Made by a program: the position numbers and the translations under genes. Positions 20,743 to 30,841 of a DNA stretch of 64,000 nt are shown piece after piece. Below the pieces are notes generated by a model, which saw only the letters and a program-made list of their open reading frames with translations, was not told the DNA's origin and did not search any database. Origin of the DNA: Rhodoferax sp. (GTDB lineage: Bacteria; Pseudomonadota; Gammaproteobacteria; Burkholderiales; Burkholderiaceae_C); NCBI RefSeq assembly GCF_018780565.1, contig NZ_JADMJN010000007.1, positions 113,645-177,644 on the forward strand, read 5' to 3'. How positions within the stretch are numbered: the stretch's first letter is position 1; each line of letters starts with the position of its first letter.

Positions 20743-23334
20743 TTGATTGCTAAATCACATCGCTGGCAAAAAACCGCCATGGCGGCTGCCGCCGCGGCGG
20801 TTTTCGGCCTATGGGGAACGAATGCTGCAGCACTTTCTCTTGGCCGCATCACTGTGCAATCCGCTCTGGGCGAACCATTGCGAGCAGAAATTGACGTTCC
20901 AGATATCAATGCCGAAGAGGCCAACTCACTGAAGGCAGCAGTCGCTTTGCCAGAAGCCTTCAAGGCAGCAGGCCTGGAATACAACGCAGCCATGTCGGGT
21001 CTGCAAGCGACCCTGCAAAGACGTCCCGATGGCCGTGCCTATATACGTTTGAGCAGCGACCGGGCCATCAATGATCCCTTTGTAGACATGATCATTGAAG
21101 CCAGCTGGTCTTCCGGTCGCATTGTGCGTGACTACACCATGCTGTTTGACCCACCCAGTTTGCGTCAACCAGCACCGGCTGCTCCCACCAGCGCGCAGAT
21201 TCCCTCTACGTCAGCAGTCAGCAGCAAAGCCGTGTCGGCCGCAACGCCAGGGCCTGCGTCAAAAGCCGCCCCCGTTGCCGAGCCGCGCAGAGCACCCGCC
21301 AAAGCGACCGTCAGCCCAGCCGTGGCCAAGACCTCTGTAGCCACAGGGGCCGAACAAGTCACCGTAAAGTCTGGTGACACCGCCAGCAAAATTGCAGCGG
21401 CCAACAAGCCATCCAGCGTATCCCTCGACCAGATGCTGGTGGCCTTGCTGCGCGCCAACCCGGATGCCTTTGTGGCCGGGAACATCAACCGCGTCAGGGC
21501 CGGTGCTGTGATGAACGTGCCAACGGCGGAACAAGCCGGGGCAACACCCGCTGCGGAAGCCACCCAGATCATTGTTGCGCAAAGCAAGGACTTCAACGAT
21601 TTCCGCAGAAAGCTTGCGGGAAGTGCGCCCAGCGCTCAGGTGACAGCAACCGACCGCAGAGCCAGTGGCAGTGTGCAGGCCAACGTTGAGGACAAAAAGC
21701 CGACGACCACCGCGCCCGACAAGCTCACATTGTCCAAAGGGGCTGTTCAAGGAAAACCTGCCGAGGATCAGCTCGCCAAGGAACGCAGTGCCAAGGACGC
21801 AAGCACCCGGACCGCCGAGATTTCCAAAAACATCAGCGACCTCAGCAAACTCGGCGCGGCCTCTAGTGCGGTTGCGCCAGCGACTGCCACGCCAGTCCCT
21901 GCAACACCGTCAGTGCCAGTCACTGCGGCAACCCCAGCTGCCTCGGCCCCCGTGGCGCCGCCCGTTACGGCCAGCGTGGCACCAGCCGCTACAGCCAGTG
22001 CGGCTGCGCCCGCGCCAAAGCCTGCCGCATCAGCGCCAGCCAAACGTCCAGTCGTGGTTCCTGTGGTAACACCTGAACCCAGCATGGTCGATGAGTTGAT
22101 CGACAACCCCCTCGTACCCGCCGGTGCCGTTGGTCTGGTTGCACTTCTGGCAGGCTTTGGGTTTTACCGGATGCGCCAGCGCAAGAACGCCACCCAGGTA
22201 GACAGCTCATTCCTGGAAAGCCGCTTGCAGCCTGACTCCTTTTTTGGTGCCAGCGGTGGACAGAGTGTCGACACCACTGACAGCAATGGTGCCACTGGCT
22301 CTTCCATGGTCTATTCACCCAGCCAACTCGACGCTGCGGACGATGTAGACCCCGTGGCCGAAGCCGACGTTTACCTGGCCTATGGCCGCGATATGCAGGC
22401 CGAAGAAATTCTGAATGAAGCCCTGCGCACCAACCCCGGACGTGTCGCTATCTATCAAAAGCTGTTGGACATTTTTGGCAAGCGACGCGATGCCAAATCC
22501 TTTGAACGGGTTGCCGCACAAGCCTTCAAAATCACAGGTGGCGACGGTCCTGAGTGGCAGCGCATGTCCGAGTTGGGCCTGAGCATTGATCCAACCAACC
22601 CTTTGTACCAGCCCGGTGGACAACCGAGTCAGGCTGATGACACACCGTCGCGTCCGGCGCCCCTTGACTATCTCAGCACACTGTCCACTGGCGCAGAATC
22701 GCCGGAAACGCCGCAAGCCGCTGCCGTGTCGGCTGGGGCGTCTACGGATCTTGACTTGGATCTGGACTTCTCACTGGACGAAGAGCCCGCAAGCGTTATC
22801 AGCGAGGCAAGCGCCAGCAGCAATGAACCCACGGTGAGCCTGCAAGCTGCAGCACCGACGGCAACGGATCTGGATCTCGACTTTGGAAGCACCACGGAAG
22901 CCTTTGAAGCACCGGCTGTGGCTGCCAATTCCGTCGAATTCACCTTGCCCGATCTGGAAATCCCAAGCAGTGACCTGAGTCTGCCATCGTCCGACAACGA
23001 TGATTTCAAGCAGCAGGCGGCCACCAGCTTTGGCGCCACCAGCCCGGCACCTTTGACCGACTCCAAACCTGATGAAACCCCCGCAGGTCCAGATCTGGGC
23101 ATGCTGGAGTTTGACCTGGGTTCCCTGTCGCTTGATCTGGAGGAGCCCCCAGAGGCTGACTCCACTTCCGGACCCAGTGCCAATGAAGACCCTCTTGCCA
23201 CCAAGCTGGCCCTGGCCGAGGAATTCAGTGCAATTGGTGACGATGACGGCGCACGCGCCCTGATTGAAGAAGTCATCTCGGAAGCAACGGGTGATATGAA
23301 AATCAAGGCGCAACGCGCCCTGAGCAATCTTTGA
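20743..23334 (+). CDS. fimV: FimV/HubP-family pole-organising protein
   Basis: Inner-membrane, peptidoglycan-binding scaffold that in other bacteria recruits polar machinery and supports type IV pilus function. The chosen TTG follows GGAG by 8 bases and directly yields a signal peptide; the open frame extends 50 codons upstream without a good start, so the start is uncertain. Seen: FimV N-terminal domain (ALSLGRITVQSALGEPLRAE); LysM (VTVKSGDTASKIA); an Ala/Pro-rich stretch; one membrane helix (GLVALLAGFGFYRM); TPR-like region (EEILNEALRTNPGRVAIYQK); acidic repeats; and the C-terminal FimV cap (TKLALAEEFSAIGDDDGARA). About 863 residues. Confidence 0.9.
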   Translation: MIAKSHRWQKTAMAAAAAAVFGLWGTNAAALSLGRITVQSALGEPLRAEIDVPDINAEEANSLKAAVALPEAFKAAGLEYNAAMSGLQATLQRRPDGRAYIRLSSDRAINDPFVDMIIEASWSSGRIVRDYTMLFDPPSLRQPAPAAPTSAQIPSTSAVSSKAVSAATPGPASKAAPVAEPRRAPAKATVSPAVAKTSVATGAEQVTVKSGDTASKIAAANKPSSVSLDQMLVALLRANPDAFVAGNINRVRAGAVMNVPTAEQAGATPAAEATQIIVAQSKDFNDFRRKLAGSAPSAQVTATDRRASGSVQANVEDKKPTTTAPDKLTLSKGAVQGKPAEDQLAKERSAKDASTRTAEISKNISDLSKLGAASSAVAPATATPVPATPSVPVTAATPAASAPVAPPVTASVAPAATASAAAPAPKPAASAPAKRPVVVPVVTPEPSMVDELIDNPLVPAGAVGLVALLAGFGFYRMRQRKNATQVDSSFLESRLQPDSFFGASGGQSVDTTDSNGATGSSMVYSPSQLDAADDVDPVAEADVYLAYGRDMQAEEILNEALRTNPGRVAIYQKLLDIFGKRRDAKSFERVAAQAFKITGGDGPEWQRMSELGLSIDPTNPLYQPGGQPSQADDTPSRPAPLDYLSTLSTGAESPETPQAAAVSAGASTDLDLDLDFSLDEEPASVISEASASSNEPTVSLQAAAPTATDLDLDFGSTTEAFEAPAVAANSVEFTLPDLEIPSSDLSLPSSDNDDFKQQAATSFGATSPAPLTDSKPDETPAGPDLGMLEFDLGSLSLDLEEPPEADSTSGPSANEDPLATKLALAEEFSAIGDDDGARALIEEVISEATGDMKIKAQRALSNL

Positions 23335-23380
23335 TCGGCTCGCTGCCCGACGGCGGCAATGACAGTGGTATGAACTTGCC

Positions 23381-24163
23381 GTGAGGTTGGCACTCGGAAT
23401 CAGCTACAACGGGCAGGCTTACCAGGGCTGGCAGAGCCAGTTATCCGGTCAGACGGTTCAAGACCGCCTGGAAGCCGCCTTGGGCAAGTTCACGGCACAC
23501 AAGGTATCAACCCTGTGTGCCGGCCGGACCGATGCCGGCGTTCACGGCCTGATGCAGGTTGTCCATTTTGATACCCCCCTGGAGCGTACCCTTTCTTCCT
23601 GGGTACGGGGGCCCAATTCATTTTTGCCGCGTGACATTGCAGTGGAATGGGCGCAGTCCGTACCAGACGAATTCCATTGCCGCGCCAGCGCCCTGTCGCG
23701 CCGTTATGCTTACATATTGCTGGAGTCAGCCGTGCGCCCCAGTATCGATGCTGGCCGCGTAGGCTGGGCATTTCGTCCACTGGACATGGATCAGATACAG
23801 CAGGCAGCCGCGCATTTGCTCGGAGAACACGATTTCACCTCATTTCGTGCTTCTGCCTGCCAAGCCTTGTCACCGGTCAAAACGCTACAACGCATTGAAA
23901 TTTCGCGCCGCGGCGCCTACTGGCGATTCGAATTTGAGGCCAGCGCTTTCCTGCACCACATGATCCGCAACATCATGGGCTGCCTGATTGCGGTGGGGCA
24001 AGGGAAACAGCCACCAGACTGGATCAAGGACGTACTGCTGGCCCGGAATCGGGACGCCGCTGCACCGACGTTTTCCCCCGACGGCCTGTATTTTCTGGGT
24101 CCGCGCTACGCCTCGCACTGGGGCTTGCCCGATCGAACACCTGCGTATGATGGCTTGCCATGA
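23381..24163 (+). CDS. truA: tRNA pseudouridine(38-40) synthase TruA
   Basis: Converts U38-40 of tRNA anticodon arms to pseudouridine. The protein has 260 residues from a GTG start. The catalytic Asp lies in CAGRTDAGVHGLMQVVHFDT near residues 47-66. ISYNGQAYQGWQSQ and the C-terminal HHMIRNIMG are also conserved. Its last 4 bases overlap trpF (ATGA), so the two are translationally coupled. Confidence 0.96.
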   Translation: MRLALGISYNGQAYQGWQSQLSGQTVQDRLEAALGKFTAHKVSTLCAGRTDAGVHGLMQVVHFDTPLERTLSSWVRGPNSFLPRDIAVEWAQSVPDEFHCRASALSRRYAYILLESAVRPSIDAGRVGWAFRPLDMDQIQQAAAHLLGEHDFTSFRASACQALSPVKTLQRIEISRRGAYWRFEFEASAFLHHMIRNIMGCLIAVGQGKQPPDWIKDVLLARNRDAAAPTFSPDGLYFLGPRYASHWGLPDRTPAYDGLP

Positions 24164-24894
24164 ACTCTGACCGCCTGTTTGCCCTGCGCACCCGCATCAA
24201 GATCTGCGGCCTTACCCGTGAGGCAGACGTTGACGCCGCGGTAGCCGCCGGGGCTGATGCCATCGGTTTTGTGCTTTATGACAAGAGCCCGCGCTATGTG
24301 TCACCCCAACGGGCGGCCGAACTGGCGCGGCGACTGCCGCCATTTGTCACGCCCGTGCTCCTGTTCGTCAACGAGGATGCTACCAAAATAATAGCTGCTT
24401 GCGAAGGTATTGCGGGGGCTACCGTCCAATTTCATGGTGAAGAAACACCAGCGCAATGTCTGAACGCAACACAACAGGGTGCGCGTCCTTTTCTGCGCGC
24501 AGCGCGCATTCCGATGGGCGAAGCCGGTGCTCAGTTCGATCTCGTAAAATACGCTCAAGATTTTTCACAGGCCCAGGCCATTTTGCTCGACGCGCATGTC
24601 GACGGGTATGGTGGTGGCGGGCAAACATTCAATTGGTCACTTCTGCCTCCAAACGTCAACGCTCACCTCGTCTTGAGTGGTGGACTGAACGCTGCCAACG
24701 TGACAGATGGCATCTTGCAGGTACGGCCGCGGTGTAAAACCCTGGCCGTTGATGTGAGCTCGGGGGTGGAGATGTCCGGTCCAGGAAACAAGGGCATCAA
24801 GGACCCCGAAAAGATCAACAGGTTTGTCGCCGCGGTGCGCGCTGCAGACAAACAACTTGTAGAAATGTCCCATGTTCCAATATCAACAACCTGA
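24160..24894 (+). CDS. trpF: Phosphoribosylanthranilate isomerase
   Basis: Third enzyme of tryptophan synthesis from anthranilate, a TIM-barrel isomerase. The protein has 244 residues. [20 protein letters not shown] carries the catalytic Cys, VQFHGEE follows, and the C-terminal VDVSSGVE includes the catalytic Asp. It overlaps truA by 4 bases and trpB by 23 bases, the usual truA-trpFBA layout. Confidence 0.96.
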   Translation: MNSDRLFALRTRIKICGLTREADVDAAVAAGADAIGFVLYDKSPRYVSPQRAAELARRLPPFVTPVLLFVNEDATKIIAACEGIAGATVQFHGEETPAQCLNATQQGARPFLRAARIPMGEAGAQFDLVKYAQDFSQAQAILLDAHVDGYGGGGQTFNWSLLPPNVNAHLVLSGGLNAANVTDGILQVRPRCKTLAVDVSSGVEMSGPGNKGIKDPEKINRFVAAVRAADKQLVEMSHVPISTT

Positions 24895-26179
24895 CCCGAC
24901 AGGCCACTTCGGGATTTATGGCGGAAGTTTCGTCTCGGAGACGCTGACGCACGCCATCAACGAACTCAAGGCTGCCTACGCCAAGTACCAGCATGACCCG
25001 GCATTCATCGCGGAGTTCAACTACGAACTGGCTCACTTCGTGGGTCGCCCCTCGCCGATTTACCACGCAGATCGCATGAGCCGCGAACAGGGTGGTGCAC
25101 AGATTTTCCTCAAACGCGAAGACCTGAACCACACCGGCGCGCACAAGATCAACAACACCATCGGACAGGCCATGCTGGCCAAGCGCATGGGCAAACCACG
25201 CGTGATTGCCGAGACCGGCGCCGGCCAGCACGGGGTGGCCACGGCCACCATCTGCGCGCGTTACGGACTGGAATGCGTGGTGTACATGGGCAGCGAAGAC
25301 GTCAAACGTCAAAGCCCCAACGTGTACCGTATGCATCTGCTCGGTGCCACGGTGGTGCCGGTCGAAAGCGGCAGCAGGACACTGAAGGACGCACTCAACG
25401 AAGCCATGCGCGATTGGGTGGCCAATGTGGACAACACGTTCTACATCATCGGCACGGTGGCGGGACCACACCCCTACCCCATGATGGTGCGTGATTTTCA
25501 GAGCGTTATCGGCACAGAGTGCCTGGTGCAGATGCCTGAAATGCTGCAGCGCCAGGGTTGCAAAAGCACACAGCCCGATGCGGTGGTGGCCTGTGTCGGT
25601 GGTGGTAGCAACGCCATGGGTATTTTTCACCCCTACATTCCGCATGAAAACACGCGCCTGATTGGCGTGGAGGCGGCGGGCGAAGGCATGGACACCGGCA
25701 GGCATTCCGCCTCCATCCAGCTCGGCAGCCCCGGCGTTTTGCACGGCAACCGCACCTATGTGCTACAGGACGACAACGGCCAGGTCACGGAGACCCACAG
25801 CATCAGTGCCGGGCTGGACTACCCCGGCGTTGGCCCCGAGCATGCATTCCTGCATGACATCGGCCGGGCTGAATACGTAGGCATTACGGACAAGGAAGCA
25901 CTGGCAGCCTTTCACTACCTGTGCCGCACTGAAGGCATCATTCCCGCGCTGGAATCCAGCCACGCCGTCGCCTATGCAATGAAGCTGGCAAAAACCATGC
26001 GCCCGGATCAGTCGATCCTGGTCAATCTGTCGGGTCGCGGCGACAAGGACATCGGCACAGTCGCCGATTTGAGCCATGCAGATTTTTACTGCCGCCCCAG
26101 TTGCAAAGGCCAATCCGTGAAAGGAGGAGACACCTCCTCCCTGGGCGCCGTGGAACAGATCGTGCAGGTGGTCAAATGA
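24872..26179 (+). CDS. trpB: Tryptophan synthase beta chain
   Basis: PLP enzyme that joins indole and serine. The protein has 435 residues, slightly long at both ends. The PLP lysine sits in [28 protein letters not shown] and [12 protein letters not shown] bind the cofactor phosphate. The start lies inside the end of trpF and the stop overlaps trpA by 4 bases, so the pair is coupled as expected for the alpha2-beta2 complex. Confidence 0.97.
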   Translation: MFQYQQPDPTGHFGIYGGSFVSETLTHAINELKAAYAKYQHDPAFIAEFNYELAHFVGRPSPIYHADRMSREQGGAQIFLKREDLNHTGAHKINNTIGQAMLAKRMGKPRVIAETGAGQHGVATATICARYGLECVVYMGSEDVKRQSPNVYRMHLLGATVVPVESGSRTLKDALNEAMRDWVANVDNTFYIIGTVAGPHPYPMMVRDFQSVIGTECLVQMPEMLQRQGCKSTQPDAVVACVGGGSNAMGIFHPYIPHENTRLIGVEAAGEGMDTGRHSASIQLGSPGVLHGNRTYVLQDDNGQVTETHSISAGLDYPGVGPEHAFLHDIGRAEYVGITDKEALAAFHYLCRTEGIIPALESSHAVAYAMKLAKTMRPDQSILVNLSGRGDKDIGTVADLSHADFYCRPSCKGQSVKGGDTSSLGAVEQIVQVVK

Positions 26180-26997
26180 GCCGCATTGCAAGCACTTTTG
26201 CCAAGCTGAAAACGCAGGGTCGCAAGGCGCTTATTCCCTATGTGACCGCTGGTTTCCCGTTTGCCGACATCACCCCTGCCCTGATGCACGCGATGGTGGC
26301 GGGCGGTGCCGACGTGATCGAGCTGGGTGTTCCCTTTTCCGACCCCAGCGCAGACGGTCCTGTGATTCAAAAAGCCGGCGACAAAGCTCTGGCCCAGGGC
26401 GTTGGCATGATGCAGGTGCTGGACATGGTGCGCAGCTTTCGCACCCAGGACGCGACCACCCCGGTGGTGCTGATGGGCTATGCCAACCCGGTGGAACGCT
26501 ACGACCAGAAGCACAAGCGCAACGATGGCCAAAGCGCTTTCGTGGCGGATGCCGCTGCAGCTGGCGTCGATGGCGTGCTGATCGTCGACTACCCGCCCGA
26601 AGAATGCGAGGACTTTGCCGCCGAACTGAAAAGCCACGGCCTGGACCTGATCTTCTTGCTGGCCCCCACCAGCACCGATGAACGCATGCAACAAGTGGCT
26701 CGCGTGGCCAGTGGTTATGTCTACTATGTCTCGCTCAAGGGCGTGACCGGCGCGGGTACGCTGAACACCGCGGCGGTCGAGGCCATGCTGCCACGCATTC
26801 GCCGGCATGTGAGCGTGCCGGTGGGCGTAGGTTTCGGCATTCGTGACGCCGCCACCGCCCGCGCTATCGGCAATGTGGCCGATGCAGTGGTCATTGGCAG
26901 CAAAATCATTCAGCTGATTGATGAACAACCCCGCGACCAGGTGGCCCCGGTGGCCGAAAATTTCCTACGCGAAATCCGCACGGCACTGGATTCATAA
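26176..26997 (+). CDS. trpA: Tryptophan synthase alpha chain
   Basis: Cleaves indole-3-glycerol phosphate to indole for channelling to TrpB. The protein has 273 residues from [20 protein letters not shown]. The catalytic Glu is in [19 protein letters not shown] and the catalytic Asp in [11 protein letters not shown]. The phosphate-binding GVGFGIRD is present near the C-terminus. It overlaps trpB by 4 bases and precedes accD by 34. Confidence 0.97.
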   Translation: MSRIASTFAKLKTQGRKALIPYVTAGFPFADITPALMHAMVAGGADVIELGVPFSDPSADGPVIQKAGDKALAQGVGMMQVLDMVRSFRTQDATTPVVLMGYANPVERYDQKHKRNDGQSAFVADAAAAGVDGVLIVDYPPEECEDFAAELKSHGLDLIFLLAPTSTDERMQQVARVASGYVYYVSLKGVTGAGTLNTAAVEAMLPRIRRHVSVPVGVGFGIRDAATARAIGNVADAVVIGSKIIQLIDEQPRDQVAPVAENFLREIRTALDS

Positions 26998-27031
26998 TCC
27001 AGTCCTGCCCTCCACATACCAAGGTGAACCT

Positions 27032-27904
27032 ATGAGTTGGCTCGAAAAACTGCTCCCCCCCAAAATTCAGCAAACCAACCCGGCTGACCGGCGCAGCGTG
27101 CCGGAAGGTCTGTGGATCAAATGCCCCAGTTGCGAGGCGGTGCTGTATAAAACCGACCTGGAGCAAAACCAGAACGTCTGCCCCACCTGCAGCCACCACC
27201 ATCGCATTGGCGCACGTGCCCGGCTGAACGTGTTTCTGGACAACGAAGGCCGGTTCGAGATCGGGCAGGAAGTGCTGCCCGTGGATGCGCTCAAGTTCAA
27301 AGACAGCCGCAAGTACCCCGAGCGCCTGAAGGAAGCCCTGGAAAACACCGGCGAGACTGACGCGCTGGTCGTTATGGGTGGCGCCGTGCACGGCATCGGC
27401 GTGGTAGCCGCGTGCTTTGAATTCGAATTCATGGGTGGCAGCATGGGCTCAGTGGTGGGCGAGCGCTTCGTGCGCGGGGTGCACACCGCCATTGAACAAA
27501 AAGTGCCGTTTGTCTGCTTCACTTCCACCGGCGGCGCGCGCATGCAGGAAGGCCTGCTCAGCCTGATGCAGATGGCCAAGACCAATGCATCCCTCACCCG
27601 CCTGGCGAAAAAAGGTCTGCCCTACATCAGCGTACTCACCGACCCCACCATGGGAGGCGTCAGTGCGGGATTCGCATTTTTGGGCGACGTGGTGATTGCC
27701 GAGCCCAAGGCCCTGATTGGCTTTGCCGGCCCACGCGTGATCGAGTCAACGGTGCGCGTGACCTTGCCCGAAGGCTTCCAGCGTGCCGAGTTCCTGCAAA
27801 CCAAAGGCGCCATCGACTTCATTTGCGACCGCCGGGAACTGCGCAAAACCATCGCCAATAGCCTGGCGATGCTGCAACGCCAACCTGCCGACGCCGTGAA
27901 CTGA
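27032..27904 (+). CDS. accD: Acetyl-CoA carboxylase carboxyltransferase beta subunit
   Basis: Beta subunit of the carboxyltransferase that makes malonyl-CoA for fatty acid synthesis. The protein has 290 residues starting [13 protein letters not shown] after AAGGTG. The four-Cys zinc ribbon is seen as CPSCEAVLY and CPTCSHH near residues 30-52. The crotonase-fold core includes [13 protein letters not shown] and [14 protein letters not shown]. It follows trpA as in many proteobacteria; folC, often next, is not here. Confidence 0.97.
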   Translation: MSWLEKLLPPKIQQTNPADRRSVPEGLWIKCPSCEAVLYKTDLEQNQNVCPTCSHHHRIGARARLNVFLDNEGRFEIGQEVLPVDALKFKDSRKYPERLKEALENTGETDALVVMGGAVHGIGVVAACFEFEFMGGSMGSVVGERFVRGVHTAIEQKVPFVCFTSTGGARMQEGLLSLMQMAKTNASLTRLAKKGLPYISVLTDPTMGGVSAGFAFLGDVVIAEPKALIGFAGPRVIESTVRVTLPEGFQRAEFLQTKGAIDFICDRRELRKTIANSLAMLQRQPADAVN

Positions 27905-27917
27905 ACCCGATTCAGTT
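27899..27917. repeat. Small hairpin at the accD/yggT convergent junction
   Basis: AACTGAA (27899-27905) pairs with TTCAGTT (27911-27917) around a 5-base loop, spanning both stop codons. There is no T-run on either side. It may help end both transcripts, but the support is weak. Confidence 0.35.
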
Positions 27918-28483
27918 CAGGTCACCAGCAGGGCCAGTCCCTGCAGGTGACCCAATGCGATGGACGCGATCTGCAGCAGCACCAGCAACACCAGCGGCGA
28001 CAAATCAACACCGCCCACCAGTGGGATGAGGCGACGGATCGGCGTCAGGGGTGGCGCGCACAAGCGCCCGATCACATCCGACATGACGGAGTGGGTCTGT
28101 ACCCAGGACAGCACGGCATAAACGATCACGAGACCCGTGAGCCCCGAGATAGCCAGCCGCACCAAGCCAAACGCAGCCAGAATCGGCACAGCAAACAGGC
28201 CGCCGTCGGCGCCTGCAAGCAGCCACAACAATCCGAATTGAGCCAGTTGCAACAAATAGGCAGCGATCAGGCTGGCCATATCCCATCGCCCCAGAGCCGG
28301 CACCACGCGACGCAGCGGCAACACCAGCCAGTCGGTCAGGGCAAAGACAAAACGCCCCAGGGGATTACCCGAGCGGGAGGACATCGGAATCCGCTGGTAC
28401 TGCATGTAAAGCCGCAACAGGCAGGCCCCGCCAAGCACACCGGCAAGGACCTCAAGCAAAAGGGAAATGATTTGGTAGAGCAT
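27917..28483 (-). CDS. YggT-family integral membrane protein
   Basis: Membrane protein of 188 residues with two YggT repeats, each with two helices: LEVLAGVLGGACLLRLYMQY near the start and GLTGLVIVYAVLSWVQ in the second half, each followed by conserved P-L-R/P-I-R turns (LVLPLRRVVP, LTPIRRLIP). The family has been linked to osmotic-shock tolerance and envelope division factors in some bacteria, but no biochemical role is settled. Divergent from lysS. Confidence 0.88.
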   Translation of the reverse strand: MLYQIISLLLEVLAGVLGGACLLRLYMQYQRIPMSSRSGNPLGRFVFALTDWLVLPLRRVVPALGRWDMASLIAAYLLQLAQFGLLWLLAGADGGLFAVPILAAFGLVRLAISGLTGLVIVYAVLSWVQTHSVMSDVIGRLCAPPLTPIRRLIPLVGGVDLSPLVLLVLLQIASIALGHLQGLALLVT

Positions 28484-28608
28484 AGGATTGGGGCGTAAAT
28501 CTCACCGCATCATAGCGAGTGGGCCCGGGCCACTTAAAATCTACCCTTTCAGCCCCAAAATGGCTGTCCTCTGCCCTCCCCTTCGCTGCTCTTATTACTG
28601 CGCATCCC

Positions 28609-30162
28609 ATGTCTGAACACACCACATCTCCCGCTCCCCAGGACGAAAACCAGCTGATTCTTGAGCGGCGCGAAAAACTCAAGGCCATTCGCCAACAACA
28701 AGCCGAGGGCAAGGGCGTTGCATTCCCCAACGATTTCAAACCCGCCGACCATGCGGTCGACCTGTTTGCTGCCCATGCCGGCCAGACACCCGAAGGCTTG
28801 ATCGAACAAGGCAGTGTGGCCAAGGTTGCTGGTCGCATGATGCTCAAGCGCGTTATGGGCAAGGCCAGCTTTGCCACCCTGCAGGACAGCACCGGGCGCA
28901 TCCAGATCTACATCAAGGGTGAGGACATCGGCGAAGAGTTGTACGCCAGCTTCAAGCACTGGGATTTGGGCGACATCGTTGCCGCCGAAGGCAAGGTCTT
29001 CAAGACCAAGACCGGCGAACTCTCCATCCATGCCACCCGCGTGCGCCTGCTGACCAAAAGCCTGCGCCCGATGCCCGACAAGTTCCACGGCATGAACGAC
29101 CAGGAAGTGAAGTACCGCCAGCGCTACGTCGACCTGATGACCGACGAAGACGCCCGCAAACGCTTCACGGCGCGCAGCAGGGCCGTCAGCGGCATCCGTG
29201 AATTCATGGTGGCGCACAACTTCCTTGAAGTCGAAACGCCCATGTTGCACCCGATTCCCGGTGGCGCCAATGCCAAACCGTTCACAACACACCACAACGC
29301 GCTGGATCAGCAAATGTTCCTGCGCATTGCGCCGGAGTTGTACCTCAAGCGTCTGATTGTGGGTGGCTTTGATCGCGTGTTCGAAATCAACCGCAGCTTC
29401 CGCAACGAGGGCATTTCAGTGCGTCACAACCCCGAGTTCACCATGATGGAGTTCTACGCAGCGTACTGGGACTACCAGGACCTGATGACCTTCACCGAAG
29501 CCCTGATTCGCGATGCAGCCATGAAGGCGGTCGGCACACTGGAGCTGACCTACGGCGGCAAGGCAGTCGACCTGACACAGCCCTTTGAGCGCCTGACGAT
29601 CCATGAAGCCATCTGCAAATACACCGAAGCCGGCCAGCCCCTGGACAATGGCGCAGGCCTGAAAGTGGACGACGGCGCCTGGCTCATCAACGCCCTGCGC
29701 AAGCTTGGCCTGTCAGAAGGCAAGAACAAGCTGTCCACCCGCTCGCTGGCCAGTCTGCAGGTTATGTACTTTGAAGAGACCGTGGAAGAGCAACTGTGGC
29801 AACCCACTTTCATCTGTGAGCACCCGGTTGAAATCTCGCCCCTGGCCCGGGCCAGTGACCACAAGCCGGGCGTGACCGAGCGCTTTGAGCTGTACATCAC
29901 CGGCCGCGAGTTCGGCAATGGCTTCAGCGAACTGAACGATGCCGAAGAACAGGCCGCGCGCTTTCACGCCCAAGTGGCCGCCAAAGACGAGGGCGACGAC
30001 GAAGCCATGTACTACGACCACGACTTCATTCGCGCCCTGGAATACGGCATGCCGCCCACCGGTGGCTGCGGCGTGGGTCTGGACCGGCTGATGATGCTGC
30101 TGACCGACAGCAGCAGCATTCGCGACGTGATCCTGTTTCCGGCCCTGCGTCGGGAAATTTAA
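28609..30162 (+). CDS. lysS: Lysyl-tRNA synthetase, class II
   Basis: Charges tRNA-Lys. The protein has 517 residues from [15 protein letters not shown]; an upstream in-frame start would lie in the promoter gap. The N-terminal OB fold ([19 protein letters not shown]) binds the anticodon. Class II motif 2 is [20 protein letters not shown] and motif 3 is [13 protein letters not shown] at the C-terminus. Confidence 0.98.
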   Translation: MSEHTTSPAPQDENQLILERREKLKAIRQQQAEGKGVAFPNDFKPADHAVDLFAAHAGQTPEGLIEQGSVAKVAGRMMLKRVMGKASFATLQDSTGRIQIYIKGEDIGEELYASFKHWDLGDIVAAEGKVFKTKTGELSIHATRVRLLTKSLRPMPDKFHGMNDQEVKYRQRYVDLMTDEDARKRFTARSRAVSGIREFMVAHNFLEVETPMLHPIPGGANAKPFTTHHNALDQQMFLRIAPELYLKRLIVGGFDRVFEINRSFRNEGISVRHNPEFTMMEFYAAYWDYQDLMTFTEALIRDAAMKAVGTLELTYGGKAVDLTQPFERLTIHEAICKYTEAGQPLDNGAGLKVDDGAWLINALRKLGLSEGKNKLSTRSLASLQVMYFEETVEEQLWQPTFICEHPVEISPLARASDHKPGVTERFELYITGREFGNGFSELNDAEEQAARFHAQVAAKDEGDDEAMYYDHDFIRALEYGMPPTGGCGVGLDRLMMLLTDSSSIRDVILFPALRREI

Positions 30163-30205
30163 AAAAAATTGGCCTCCAGCCTGCGTATCTGATTCATAGT
30201 AAGCT

Positions 30206-30751
30206 ATGAATTCAATAGCATCCAAACCATTGAAGTACTTGCAGGGCTACGCACCTGACACACTGGCGCAGGTAGAGAAGCTTGTTGCCAGTGATCGCCT
30301 GGGCGAGTGGTTACTGGACAAATACCCCAGCAGCCACAGTGTTCGCACCGACAAGGCTTTGTACGACTATGTGCAGGAGCTCAGACAATCCTATTTGCGC
30401 GGCGCCGATCCACTGAGCAAAGTCGCCTTTGACAGCAAGCTGCACGTGGTCCAGCACGCTCTGGGCACGCACACCACCATCTCACGCGTGCAGGGCAACA
30501 AGCTCAAATCAAAGCGCGAAATCCGTATTGCCACCCTGTTCAAGGAAGTTCCACCCGAGTTTCTGAGAATGATCACGGTGCATGAGTTGGCCCACATCAA
30601 GGAGCGGGCCCACGACAAGCCCTTCTACAAGCTCTGCACCTACATGGAACCCGACTACCACCAATTGGAGTTTGAGGTGCGCATGTACCTGACCCACATT
30701 GAGACGTCCGGTACGCGTCTCTGGGGACAGCCAGGACCGGATGCGGTCTAG
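30206..30751 (+). CDS. YgjP-like metallopeptidase-domain protein
   Basis: Predicted zinc-dependent protein of the DUF45/M48-like YgjP group. The protein has 181 residues. The metal motif ITVHELAHIKERAHDKPFYK gives HELAH and a second His, and MEPDYHQLEFEVR follows. No signal peptide is present, so it should be cytoplasmic. Substrates are unknown. Stand-alone between lysS and the GGDEF-EAL gene. Confidence 0.85.
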   Translation: MNSIASKPLKYLQGYAPDTLAQVEKLVASDRLGEWLLDKYPSSHSVRTDKALYDYVQELRQSYLRGADPLSKVAFDSKLHVVQHALGTHTTISRVQGNKLKSKREIRIATLFKEVPPEFLRMITVHELAHIKERAHDKPFYKLCTYMEPDYHQLEFEVRMYLTHIETSGTRLWGQPGPDAV

Positions 30752-30841
30752 CCAACAGCTTGCGCCAGCAAACACCTACAACTGCAGAGAAATCTTATTC
30801 CTGTAGTATTCACCGGATACTCGTACTGAAGGGGTTTTCAG

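Noticed and set aside
24160..26997. Tryptophan leader/attenuator before trpFBA
   Set aside because: trpF overlaps truA by 4 bases, leaving no room for a leader peptide, and no Trp-codon run was found.
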